Below are positions 1-5,191 of a DNA stretch of 5,616 nucleotides, one piece after another. The translations under genes were made by a program, and so were the position numbers. The DNA comes from Bacillota bacterium. Lineage in GTDB: Bacteria; Bacillota; Clostridia; Christensenellales; CAG-138. The number at the start of each line of letters is the position of its first letter. Position 1 is the first letter of the stretch. The stretch covers positions 1 to 5,616 of the forward strand of contig JAEZGQ010000253.1 of assembly GCA_023416895.1 (NCBI GenBank), read 5' to 3'. The notes below the pieces were generated by a model that saw only the letters and a program-made list of their open reading frames with translations, ran no database searches and was not told where the DNA came from.

Positions 1-2
1 CA

Positions 3-209
3 GTTTCCCTTCGAAAAAAATGGAGCAATGGCGACACGACACAGCAAAGAAGCGAAGCACATAACCGGTCGTTCCGTTTGTGCTTCTGCTTGTATTACTC
101 TATTGTGAGTCTTATCAAGTGCGGAAACGCAATTTTGCCCTTTGAGAACGTGTTCCCAAAGGACACAGCGCTTTATAAGCTGATGACCACGAAACTGAAT
201 GAACAGTAA
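3..209 (+). pseudogene. 3' part of an unidentified reading frame
   Basis: A frame is open from the left edge to a TAA at 207-209 and ends with the residues FPKDTALYKLMTTKLNEQ, which read like a genuine protein C-terminus. It is followed 7 bases later by a strong terminator hairpin, which supports a real gene end. No start codon with a ribosome site is visible, so the gene either begins left of the window or is a fragment. A competing frame opens at ATG 28 and stops at 106-108; its GGAG sits only two bases from the ATG, too close to be useful. A frameshift joining the two frames is possible. I do not recognise the family. Confidence 0.35.
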
Positions 210-216
210 GAGCAGC

Positions 217-251
217 GAAGCGGCCTGCGAGATTTCGTAGGCCGCTTCTTT
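217..251 (+). terminator. Rho-independent terminator
   Basis: A 14-bp stem (217-230 with 235-248, one G-U pair) closes a 4-base loop and is followed by a short T run. It lies just after the TAA at 207-209 and probably ends that transcript. The T run is short (TTTAT), so efficiency is uncertain, but the stem is strong and GC-rich. Confidence 0.65.
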
Positions 252-270
252 ATGAAAAGGAGCGGGTACA

Positions 271-312
271 ATGAGAGAGCTTCAGTTGGACTTCAACCGA
301 TCATCTATATAG
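271..312 (+). pseudogene. 13-codon start of a possibly truncated gene
   Basis: ATG at 271 follows an AAAAGGAG sequence and opens a frame reading MRELQLDFNRSSI before a TAG at 310-312. The ribosome site is good, but the product is too short to recognise and its end overlaps the 3' end of the convergent 60-residue gene. It could be the surviving start of a gene truncated by recombination near 285-310, or a chance frame. Confidence 0.2.
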
Positions 313-464
313 TCTGCGGGCAGATCGTCCTCGTCCATGGGTAGGTCATCCTCGAACTCGAACGAGATCGGCGGGATGATAGTACCAACAGTTTGATAAA
401 AGCCTAGCGGCATTGAGTTGGCTATGCATCTGTCATCGATAGGTCTATTTTTGTTTTCATCCAT
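282..464 (-). CDS. 60-residue acidic protein of unknown function
   Basis: The frame can be extended to a GTG at 473, but that GTG lies inside a GAGGTGA Shine-Dalgarno sequence placed 5 bases before the ATG at 464, so the ATG is the likely start. The product has about 15 Asp/Glu against 5 Lys/Arg. The C-terminal third is strongly acidic (FEFEDDLPMDEDDLPADYID), and the middle is hydrophobic and proline-containing (GTIIPPISF). There is no signal peptide or membrane segment. It lies 80 bases downstream of a very basic 32-residue peptide on the same strand, with a hairpin between them. The family is not recognised; the ribosome site and residue bias favour a real gene. Confidence 0.55.
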   Translation of the reverse strand: MDENKNRPIDDRCIANSMPLGFYQTVGTIIPPISFEFEDDLPMDEDDLPADYIDDRLKSN

Positions 465-511
465 CTTACTCACCTCACGTTTAGAATGCCCGAAACGATA
501 GCCGAAAAGTC

Positions 512-535
512 ACGGCTCTGTAAAAACAGAGCCGT
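512..535 (-). terminator. Hairpin between the two small minus-strand genes
   Basis: ACGGCTCTG and CAGAGCCGT form a perfect 9-bp stem with a 6-base A/T loop. On the minus strand it is followed by GACTTTTC, a poor U-tract, so it may be a weak terminator or attenuator that sets the ratio of the 32-residue and 60-residue products. The stem is certain; the role is inferred. Confidence 0.45.
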
Positions 536-544
536 AAATAAACG

Positions 545-643
545 TTAATATGGTCTCCTCCACCTGTGCCGCCTGCGTCGCCTGAACGGAAAGCAAAGCT
601 CAGGGAAAAGCAGACATAAAATATCTCTTCTGTTTCTTGGCAT
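545..643 (-). CDS. 32-residue arginine-rich peptide
   Basis: ATG at 643 lies 5 bases after AAGGAGGTG (649-657), almost perfectly complementary to the 16S rRNA 3' end. This is the best ribosome site in the window. The product starts MPRNRRDILCLLFPELCFPF, giving a basic start and a hydrophobic centre with two cysteines. It ends with a run of five arginines and RWRRPY. There are 11 Arg against one Asp and one Glu. Such a peptide could bind nucleic acid, membranes or an acidic partner; the acidic 60-residue protein downstream is one candidate. No family is recognised. It is too short for most gene callers, and the case rests on the ribosome site and the composition. Confidence 0.5.
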   Translation of the reverse strand: MPRNRRDILCLLFPELCFPFRRRRRHRWRRPY

Positions 644-722
644 AGGAGCACCTCCTTCAATTGCAGTCTATGCGGTTGAACATCAAAGTGGGAAAGAGAT
701 AGCAAAAGGAGAAAAAAGTCGC

Positions 723-776
723 ATGAAGATATTTAAATGCTGTACAAACTGCGCACACGAAACAACGGCCCAATGA
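723..776 (+). CDS. Possible 17-residue cysteine-containing peptide
   Basis: ATG at 723 is preceded by AAAAGGAG with a rather long 11-base spacing. The frame encodes MKIFKCCTNCAHETTAQ and ends at TGA 774-776, just before a large hairpin. Three cysteines in seventeen residues are notable, but the length makes chance a serious alternative. Confidence 0.2.
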   Translation: MKIFKCCTNCAHETTAQ

Positions 777-782
777 AAAACG

Positions 783-831
783 CCACCCACCATCTGCACC
801 GAAAAATTGTAATTCGTCAGATGATGGGTGG
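783..831. other. Large imperfect hairpin
   Basis: CCACCCACCATCTG (783-796) pairs with CAGATGATGGGTGG (818-831) over 14 positions with one mismatch, around a 21-base AT-rich loop. On the minus strand the right arm is followed by CGTTTTTCATT, so it could terminate minus-strand transcription. No gene directly upstream in that direction needs a terminator, except the broken gene's antisense. The function is unknown. Confidence 0.5.
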
Positions 832-871
832 AAAGAAGCACGACCAGACTTGTCGCTAGCTTCTTTCATAG

Positions 872-922
872 TATGGGCAAGGCCGCTATGTTTTATGTGC
901 AGAGAATAAGGAGATTTCATGA
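872..922 (+). pseudogene. C-terminal remnant of an upstream gene
   Basis: After a TAG at 869-871 this frame reads YGQGRYVLCAENKEIS and stops at TGA 920-922. That TGA overlaps the ATG at 919 of the next gene as ATGA, the usual sign of translational coupling. No start codon exists in the open part and two TAG codons lie just upstream (857, 869). It therefore looks like the last piece of a gene whose body has been deleted or has decayed. Confidence 0.3.
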
Positions 923-1218
923 CAACCTACAATTTATAACTCGCCCTGCCTTCGTTGCAAGAGCTTCAGGAGCTTTTCGGGGCAGCCCCATCCTCTCCCT
1001 CAATCGACAAAGACAAATGGATGGAGCTGCAAACCACAAAGATGGTCGGCACGTATACATTGAAGATCATTATACCTGACAGCGCCCCACAGTGGCGCTT
1101 TTGTATTGGCTCAGAACTTGTAAAAGGATACAGCTTTGTGAACGGTCATCTCTTAGGTGCGGATTTCGCGATAAACCTGTTCGACAAGACTGGATTCGTT
1201 TTCTATGCGCAAGATTAA
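919..1218 (+). pseudogene. Small unknown protein gene with a nonsense codon at position 7
   Basis: ATG 919 has a well-placed GGAG and opens MTTYNL, then TAA at 937-939. The same frame continues without a break for a further 92 residues to TAA 1216-1218. The continuation looks protein-like: an amphipathic LQELQELF helix, then alternating hydrophobic stretches such as MVGTYTLKIIIP, and FDKTGFVFYAQD at the end. A single change, CAA to TAA, would explain the break. The only later start codon near the front, TTG 955, has no ribosome site, so the gene is probably dead, unless reinitiation or readthrough occurs. A terminator follows directly. I do not recognise the family. Confidence 0.55.
1081..1099 (+). 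other. Terminator-like hairpin inside the broken gene
   Basis: AGCGCC (1081-1086) and GGCGCT (1094-1099) enclose a 7-base loop and are followed by TTT. The same six-base stem pair is present in the true terminator 140 bases downstream. It lies in the middle of the reading frame, where a terminator is not expected, so it may be coincidental. Confidence 0.3.
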
Positions 1219-1236
1219 TGGTTTATCAAAAACAGT

Positions 1237-1262
1237 GAGCGCCAATTTGGCGCTCTTTTCTT
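1237..1262. terminator. Bidirectional rho-independent terminator
   Basis: GAGCGCC (1237-1243) and GGCGCTC (1249-1255) form a perfect 7-bp stem with loop AATTT, followed on the plus strand by TTTTCTT. On the minus strand the stem is followed by ACTGTTTTT. It sits between the convergent ends of the broken plus-strand gene (stop at 1218) and the azoreductase (stop at 1295) and can serve both. Confidence 0.8.
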
Positions 1263-1294
1263 AATACAACGTAAATTTAATTTTGCACTGCTTT

Positions 1295-1939
1295 TTAAAA
1301 CAGTTTGTCAACCAGCTGCGGTATTTTATGTGTTGCAATTTTTATTGCGGTTTGACGTTCTTCTTCTGTAACTCCCGTGCCATCTACCAACAGTTCGTCA
1401 AACACATTGATGCCAATAAATTTCATTATTTCATGTACATAGTTTAATCCTTTAGAAAGGGCCGGTTTTAGTATCCATGGAATGTTGCCACCGGAAGACT
1501 GAACATAAATAAATATTCTTTGCTTATCATCCAAAAGACCATACGGCTTGTTGTTCTCAAACGAAATTGTCTTCCCCGACTGGATAATGCAATCCAAATA
1601 TTCCTTTACAGGAGAGGGAAATGATAAACTCCACATTGGGGCTGCCAAGACATAAATGTCGGCTGCCTTAAACTGGTCACAGAGGTGTTCTATTTTAGCA
1701 ATCTCTTTTTGCTCCTCTGCAGTAAGTTTACTTCTGGCTTCCGAACTGACAATTGCACTTCTGCTTTCAAAATAGCAACCTTTTAACTGGGGAATATGAT
1801 TTTCATACAAATTTAATTCCTCTAGTTCCACATCTGATATTTTTTCCAGGATTGCATTTACTAATCTTCTGCTTACTGTCCTGCTTGAAGACTGTTCTTC
1901 AAGCTTCGAGTTTGCAATAATATAAAGTAGCCTTTTCAT
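1295..1939 (-). CDS. FMN-dependent NAD(P)H oxidoreductase, azoreductase (AzoR) type
   Basis: This 214-residue protein has the flavodoxin-like fold of the AzoR/NQO family, which uses FMN and NAD(P)H for two-electron reduction of quinones and azo compounds in the cytoplasm. Residues 1-27 give strand MKRLLYIIANS and the phosphate-binding loop with SSSR (17-20). PMWSLSFPSPVKEYLD (101-116) matches the family's P-M-(Y/W)-N-x-x-x-P-x-x-L-K-x-x-x-D flavin region. KTISF follows at 123-127 and YVQSSGGN at 145-152. The length is usual for the family. The start is set at ATG 1939, six bases after AAGGTG; a GTG at 1948 in the same frame is part of that ribosome site. It appears to be a single-gene transcript with its own promoter and the shared terminator downstream. 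Family assignment is firm; the true substrate is unknown. Confidence 0.9.
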   Translation of the reverse strand: MKRLLYIIANSKLEEQSSSRTVSRRLVNAILEKISDVELEELNLYENHIPQLKGCYFESRSAIVSSEARSKLTAEEQKEIAKIEHLCDQFKAADIYVLAAPMWSLSFPSPVKEYLDCIIQSGKTISFENNKPYGLLDDKQRIFIYVQSSGGNIPWILKPALSKGLNYVHEIMKFIGINVFDELLVDGTGVTEEERQTAIKIATHKIPQLVDKLF

Positions 1940-1962
1940 AATTTTCACCTTCTGCTTGATTT

Positions 1963-1985
1963 GGATACTTAGCTATTTTGTATCC
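1963..1985 (-). promoter_or_regulatory. Inverted repeat, likely operator of the azoreductase gene
   Basis: GGATAC (1963-1968) and GTATCC (1980-1985) form a perfect 6-bp inverted repeat with an 11-base AT-rich spacer. The right arm overlaps the proposed -10 box and the left arm lies near the expected start of transcription, a usual place for a repressor dimer. Redox-sensing MarR or HxlR-type regulators often control azoreductases, but no regulator gene is visible here. Confidence 0.4.
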
Positions 1986-2005
1986 TTTCGACATGCTTTA
2001 TTCAA
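1977..2005 (-). promoter_or_regulatory. Proposed promoter of the azoreductase gene
   Basis: On the minus strand TTGAAT (2005-2000) and TACAAA (1982-1977) are separated by exactly 17 bases, each matching four of six consensus positions. Transcription would begin near 1970 and leave a leader of about 30 bases before the ATG at 1939. Confidence 0.45.
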
Positions 2006-2034
2006 CGCCATGGCTATCTAAAGAGAAAGCAACG

Positions 2035-2133
2035 ATGACCGATCAGAAAACAAATTCACCTCTTCCTTCGGCGTTAAGAAGGGTCAGCAACAACCACTTC
2101 GGCAATCGTTGGGTCTAAGTTTACAATTGCCAT
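2035..2133. other. Two overlapping tiny reading frames, possible gene debris
   Basis: On the plus strand ATG 2035 encodes 27 residues ending in RRVSNNHFGNRWV before TAA at 2118, with only a weak ribosome site. On the minus strand a frame ending at 2074 reads MAIVNLDPTIAEVVVADPS, which resembles the end of a real protein but has no ribosome site before its ATG at 2133. At most one can be meaningful. I read this as leftover coding sequence upstream of the azoreductase promoter, not as a working gene. Confidence 0.2.
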
Positions 2134-2158
2134 TAAACAAAAGCCAGTTAAAATAACT

Positions 2159-2182
2159 CCCCGCTGCCTTAAGGCAACGGGG
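2159..2182 (+). terminator. Strong hairpin, possible terminator
   Basis: CCCCGCTGCC and GGCAACGGGG pair around TTAA with a single C-A mismatch, followed by TTTCTCC on the plus strand. The stem is strong but the T run is poor. No plus-strand gene ends nearby except the doubtful 27-residue frame. Confidence 0.4.
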
Positions 2183-2201
2183 TTTCTCCATGCAGTTTTA
2201 T

Positions 2202-2222
2202 AAAAAATTTGCTCAAGCAAAT
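2202..2222 (-). terminator. Minus-strand terminator-like hairpin
   Basis: On the minus strand ATTTGC and GCAAAT form a 6-bp stem around TTGA (2222-2207), followed at once by a run of six T. The stem is AT-rich and modest. It may mark the left edge of the diverged repeat copy that starts at the next base. Confidence 0.4.
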
Positions 2223-2318
2223 CACCGCCACCCAGCCACGAGCGTTCCACGCTTCGTTCCGCGGCTTGCCACGTAAACGCGTCACCTTACTGTTTTCTTT
2301 TCGCCTGTTCAAATCGCT
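2223..2318 (+). repeat. Diverged solitary copy of the 151-bp repeat family
   Basis: The right half matches the repeat units at 5203-5616 in order and orientation: GCGGCTTGCCACG, AAACGCGTCACC, TTTTCTTTTCGCC and GTTCAAATC. Where the intact units carry two GAAAACGCG copies separated by GGGCGG, this copy has only one. A slippage deletion between the direct repeats would explain that. The left half is GC-rich with similar short inverted segments but aligns only loosely, so the left boundary is approximate. Confidence 0.6.
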
Positions 2319-2324
2319 CGAATA

Positions 2325-2336
2325 ACTTGGCCAAGT
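2325..2336. repeat. 12-bp perfect palindrome
   Basis: ACTTGGCCAAGT is a perfect palindrome just right of the diverged repeat. The role is unknown; it could be a protein-binding site or coincidence. Confidence 0.3.
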
Positions 2337-2515
2337 AAAAGGCTTAGAATTACTGTGAGCGAAGGCGATTTTGGCAAATCAGCCTAACATTCGTACGTGG
2401 GGCTAGTAAGCTTCACTAACAAATATTCAAATGCGGTGTTCATTACAAAGACACGAGAAACATGTTAGTATTAGCTTCATATTGGCATGTCAGAAGTTGT
2501 CAAAAATGCGCAGTC
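2337..2515. other. Intergenic stretch without a recognisable gene
   Basis: All frames on both strands are short and none has a ribosome site. I see no RNA gene. It separates the diverged repeat copy from the terminator region of the ParA operon. Confidence 0.5.
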
Positions 2516-2542
2516 AAAAAGAGAACTGACGAGCAGTCGTCA
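2516..2542 (-). terminator. Probable terminator of the ParA operon
   Basis: On the minus strand TGACGA and TCGTCA (2542-2527) form a 6-bp stem around CTGC, followed by GTTCTCTTTTT. It lies about 113 bases after the stop of the last operon gene, with nothing coding between. The stem is short, so read-through is possible. Confidence 0.45.
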
Positions 2543-2654
2543 CAGGCCGAAATATAAAGTAATAGACTCCGCTAGCAACCGCACATTTAAATAACCGTGA
2601 ACATATGGGCAATGTTCTTAAAGCACGAAGTTCGAAAATCAACTCGACACCCGC

Positions 2655-3353
2655 TCAACTATAAAGAAGCGTATTTATTTGACTTTTGGTAGTCGTTGAA
2701 AGGCAATCTAAATAATCCTTCTTGTTTTCGGGATGCATATTGTCAACGATAGTAGGGTAATTCAAATAAAGGACACCCAAAATGGCCTCAAGAATTCTTG
2801 TATAGAGAGTGATTATCTCTTCAGAAAACACTTTGTCATATTGAGGGAGCAAGTTTAAAGCACTTGTCGAATGAAGCTCTAATGGCGCACTATGAACAGT
2901 ACGACATAATATGGAATAATCATTTCGCAGAAGGTCTATCTGTGCTCTACCGAGATCAGTTTGAAAATGCTTGTCCGCTTTTGCTAAATCAAATATCGCA
3001 TAAACACTTTTTTCTTCAATTACCGAAGGAGTGTTAATAAGCAATAAGGCCTTTAAAAAATTCTCGATACTACAACGGAGTTCAAGCTTGGCAGGTTTAT
3101 ACATACCTTGAACCCAATTAAAAAGTGACAAAAGCAAATCGGAATTCATTTCATTAAAAAAATCAGATATAAGCATTTGCGATTTTGCTGTTTGATAATT
3201 AAATTCAGCAACAAATATCATTAAGCCATATAACTTCTTATGCATAGTTTTACATTCTTCAATTTGCTTGCGAGCTGTAGCGTATGAATGAAGGCTATAA
3301 TTATTAAAAAAGTTATTAAGCTTTATGAAGTCTTCAGTTATCCTTCTACTCAT
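2655..3353 (-). CDS. Unknown helical protein, third gene of the ParA operon (HEPN/DUF5677-like features)
   Basis: The 232-residue product starts at ATG 3353, whose codon lies inside the end of the previous gene (the two share ATGAGTAG, 8 bases). Translation is thus probably coupled. An upstream extension to 3443 would lie wholly inside the previous gene and has no ribosome site. The protein appears all-helical and soluble, with no signal or membrane segment. Residues 87-105 (PAKLELRCSIENFLKALLL) and 143-155 (RNDYSILCRTVHS) resemble two signature helices of HEPN/DUF5677-type proteins. The canonical R-x4-6-H nuclease motif is not present: the Arg-His distances are 3 and 11. This is a weak, pattern-based resemblance, and the function is unknown. 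It could be an effector or partner of the ATPase encoded two genes upstream. Confidence 0.75.
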   Translation of the reverse strand: MSRRITEDFIKLNNFFNNYSLHSYATARKQIEECKTMHKKLYGLMIFVAEFNYQTAKSQMLISDFFNEMNSDLLLSLFNWVQGMYKPAKLELRCSIENFLKALLLINTPSVIEEKSVYAIFDLAKADKHFQTDLGRAQIDLLRNDYSILCRTVHSAPLELHSTSALNLLPQYDKVFSEEIITLYTRILEAILGVLYLNYPTIVDNMHPENKKDYLDCLSTTTKSQINTLLYS

Positions 3354-3864
3354 TTTCAGTCCCAACAAGTTTTTGAATAGTTTCATTCCATGAGAACATA
3401 TTCCCGGAGTTTTTGGCTTTATTTTGCATGTCCCTAACCACATTCTTATTTTTCAATATATTTCGGCTCCATCGTATAAGAGTATTTAATCGCTCTTTAT
3501 TAGCTTCTTCAACCTCGCAAACAATAAGACCAATGATTTCATTTCGCGACTTTTTTTCCCAACGGGGAATATCTAAAGCTAATACTTCACCGGCAAATTG
3601 CACTAGTTGAGAATTGCTCTGGAATATTTCTTGATCTTTTAGCAACGAGGGAAGTATGCCTATTAGATTATGCTCATCGGAAGTTTTATCGCTATTAATA
3701 CCGCTTTGTGCAATATTATTTCGGTATTCCTTGAGATATTTCGATGCATTTTTAAAGTTAATATCTTTATTAGCATCAAATATCCAGCATAGATCTTCAA
3801 AAAAGTTAAAGATTTGCTTCTTCTCATATTCGGAAGCTAATTTCTTCTTATTATCATTTGACAT
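3346..3864 (-). CDS. Unknown 172-residue protein, second gene of the ParA operon
   Basis: The frame opens at ATG 3870, which overlaps the ParA stop as ATGA. GGAGG, however, lies one base before that ATG and seven bases before the next ATG at 3864, so 3864 is the better start. The protein is predicted helical and charged, with a Lys-rich N-terminus (MSNDNKKKLASEYEKK). A conserved-looking core at residues 100-118 contains PRWEKKSRNEIIGLIVCEV. It has no signal peptide, membrane segment, cysteine cluster or familiar DNA-binding motif. By position it could be the partner of the ParA ATPase, in the place where ParB or another adaptor is expected, but it does not resemble ParB. I do not recognise the family. 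Confidence 0.8.
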   Translation of the reverse strand: MSNDNKKKLASEYEKKQIFNFFEDLCWIFDANKDINFKNASKYLKEYRNNIAQSGINSDKTSDEHNLIGILPSLLKDQEIFQSNSQLVQFAGEVLALDIPRWEKKSRNEIIGLIVCEVEEANKERLNTLIRWSRNILKNKNVVRDMQNKAKNSGNMFSWNETIQKLVGTENE

Positions 3865-3866
3865 AA

Positions 3867-4703
3867 TCATTCCTCCACACGCCGCAAAAACTCTTGAACA
3901 ATGGCAGAAAACTGACTTTTAAGTTCCGAATCTTCAATATCCAAAATGAACTTACCTTGCATCTGCCTTTTAGCAACATTTGTCCTCTTTAACATTACTG
4001 GCTCATATAAATAATTCTGCCACTTTAATGACTTAGAAAAATACGCAGCAGCTTCCCGGTAAACGCTAGTATGTTTCTCAACAACGGTCAAAACTAAACC
4101 TGCACATCGACATGCGCAACCATAATTCTCCTTTCGTTCTTTTATAATCCCTTCAAGTAAGTCAAGGCCAGTCATGCTTATCGGATCAGGCTTTGAAGGA
4201 ATTAAGTAATAATCAGATGATAGTAAAGCACTTGTCATCCATACGGAAGGTGTTGGAGGACAGTCTATTATGCATATATCATATTCATTTTGGCCTTTAA
4301 TATGATTCAAATAATTTTTTAGTCGATTTTCAGTCCCCTGCCCGGGTGCCATCTCGAATCTAAACAAATCTAACCGACTTGGTATAAGATCAAAACCCCT
4401 GGTTGTACGAAACGGTGTTATACTATCATATGGTTTTGTATCCTTTGTGGTTTTGCCTTCCACAACTGATACCGTAGCCGCTTTCGCATAATTGAATATA
4501 TCAACAATGGTTGTCCCGCCAGCTCCCAAATGTTTGATATACTCACTGCTTTCTATCAAGCATTGCGTTGCATTAAACTGGGGGTCCACGTCTACAAGTA
4601 AAACACGCTTTGAATTGCGTTTGGTGAGAAAGTCTGCAACGTTAATTGCCAAAGTGGTTTTTCCGACGCCACCTTTCATGTTTACAAAACTAATTGAAAT
4701 CAT
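3867..4703 (-). CDS. ParA/Soj/MinD-type ATPase, first gene of the operon
   Basis: The 278-residue protein carries the deviant Walker A motif KGGVGKTT at residues 10-17. The A' region LLVDVDPQFNATQ lies at 35-47 and Walker B ICIIDCPP at 143-150. The lysine at 10 is the signature of ParA/MinD ATPases that dimerise on ATP. Such proteins move plasmids, chromosomes or protein cargo over the nucleoid or membrane. There is no N-terminal helix-turn-helix, as in small type Ib ParA proteins. The start is set at ATG 4703, with AGGTGAT six bases before it; the two ATGs at 4733 and 4730 lack a ribosome site. It heads a three-gene operon and the second gene begins two bases after its stop. No ParB-like partner is recognisable, so a role in DNA partition is not assured. 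The family call is certain; the cargo is unknown. Confidence 0.93.
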   Translation of the reverse strand: MISISFVNMKGGVGKTTLAINVADFLTKRNSKRVLLVDVDPQFNATQCLIESSEYIKHLGAGGTTIVDIFNYAKAATVSVVEGKTTKDTKPYDSITPFRTTRGFDLIPSRLDLFRFEMAPGQGTENRLKNYLNHIKGQNEYDICIIDCPPTPSVWMTSALLSSDYYLIPSKPDPISMTGLDLLEGIIKERKENYGCACRCAGLVLTVVEKHTSVYREAAAYFSKSLKWQNYLYEPVMLKRTNVAKRQMQGKFILDIEDSELKSQFSAIVQEFLRRVEE

Positions 4704-4722
4704 TTTATCATCACCTATATTA

Positions 4723-4849
4723 ACACCCATCATCTTTTTTAAAATTTACATAAGTGCATTTGCATATTTGGCTACTTTCATAACCCTTGTAATTTGGCTA
4801 TCCTCACGCGAGTATCTTTGCTTTACGACATTGTTTTCACACCCATCAT
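4723..4849 (-). repeat. Two pairs of direct repeats in the ParA leader
   Basis: ATGATGGGTGT occurs on the minus strand at 4849-4839 and again at 4733-4723, just before the ribosome site. Between them TAGCCAAAT occurs twice, at 4800-4792 and 4774-4766, 26 bases apart. All lie in the untranslated leader between the promoter and ATG 4703. They could be operator or centromere-like sites bound by an operon product. The distal ATGATGGGTGT also opens an 8-residue frame (MMGVKTMS) without a ribosome site, so a leader peptide is less likely. Confidence 0.5.
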
Positions 4850-4890
4850 TATAAATAATCCAGAGTTATACTATTAATATTTACATGAAA

Positions 4891-4919
4891 ATTATATCAA
4901 AAAATGCAAAATAAATCCA
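4891..4919 (-). promoter_or_regulatory. Extended -10 promoter of the ParA operon
   Basis: On the minus strand a perfect TATAAT (4896-4891) is preceded by TG one base upstream, giving an extended -10. A poor -35 (TGGATT, 4919-4914) lies 17 bases away. The surroundings are very AT-rich. Transcription would begin near 4884, about 180 bases before the ParA start codon. Confidence 0.6.
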
Positions 4920-4948
4920 GTTAGCCATTTATTATAATTAGTAAGTGA

Positions 4949-5050
4949 CACAATTCCCAAAGTGATCGCAACCTTTCAAACCTCAAGCAAATCATTGAAG
5001 TTTACGGCAATCGCATTCAAGTCAGCGACGATATAATGGTCTTGGGTTGA
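4949..5050 (+). pseudogene. C-terminal fragment of an unidentified gene
   Basis: After TGA at 4946-4948 a frame of 33 codons ends at TGA 5048-5050. It contains SNLKQIIEVYGNRIQVSDD, which reads like real protein with normal codon use. There is no start codon with a ribosome site, and the ParA promoter lies directly to the left. It is therefore probably the tail of a gene cut by the event that brought the ParA operon here. The family is not recognised. Confidence 0.35.
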
Positions 5051-5191
5051 ATTTCTTCCCTAATATTTCCGTACCGCTGCTTTGCGACGGGGCGGCGCTT
5101 ACCCCTTTATCGCAGGAAGCAGAAAGTTCCATCGTGAAAACCCCGAGGAAACTCTTTTAATAACGATTTACTCCAAAAATGAAGGTACATC
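5051..5191. other. Intergenic stretch, no gene seen
   Basis: One plus-strand frame stays open from here into the repeats, but it has no ribosome site. The repeat period of 151 is not a multiple of three, so coding through the array is unlikely. No RNA gene is visible. Confidence 0.45.

Noticed and set aside
481..705. A 74-residue minus-strand frame over the arginine-rich peptide
   Set aside because: It overlaps the 32-residue gene in another frame and does not use the strong AAGGAGGTG site; the 545-643 frame does, with ideal spacing.
657..920. An 87-residue minus-strand reading frame
   Set aside because: No ribosome site precedes its ATG. It runs antisense through the large hairpin and the ribosome site of the 32-residue peptide gene, and its composition (Phe/Cys/His-rich) looks like an antisense shadow.
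828..1079. An 83-residue plus-strand frame
   Set aside because: It overlaps the 919-1218 frame, has no ribosome site, and has a composition typical of a shifted frame.
3413..3922. Plus-strand frames opposite the ParA operon
   Set aside because: They are antisense to well-supported genes and lack ribosome sites.
4492..4854. A 120-residue plus-strand frame opposite the ParA N-terminus and leader
   Set aside because: It is a mirror of the ParA coding sequence, with no ribosome site or recognisable domain.
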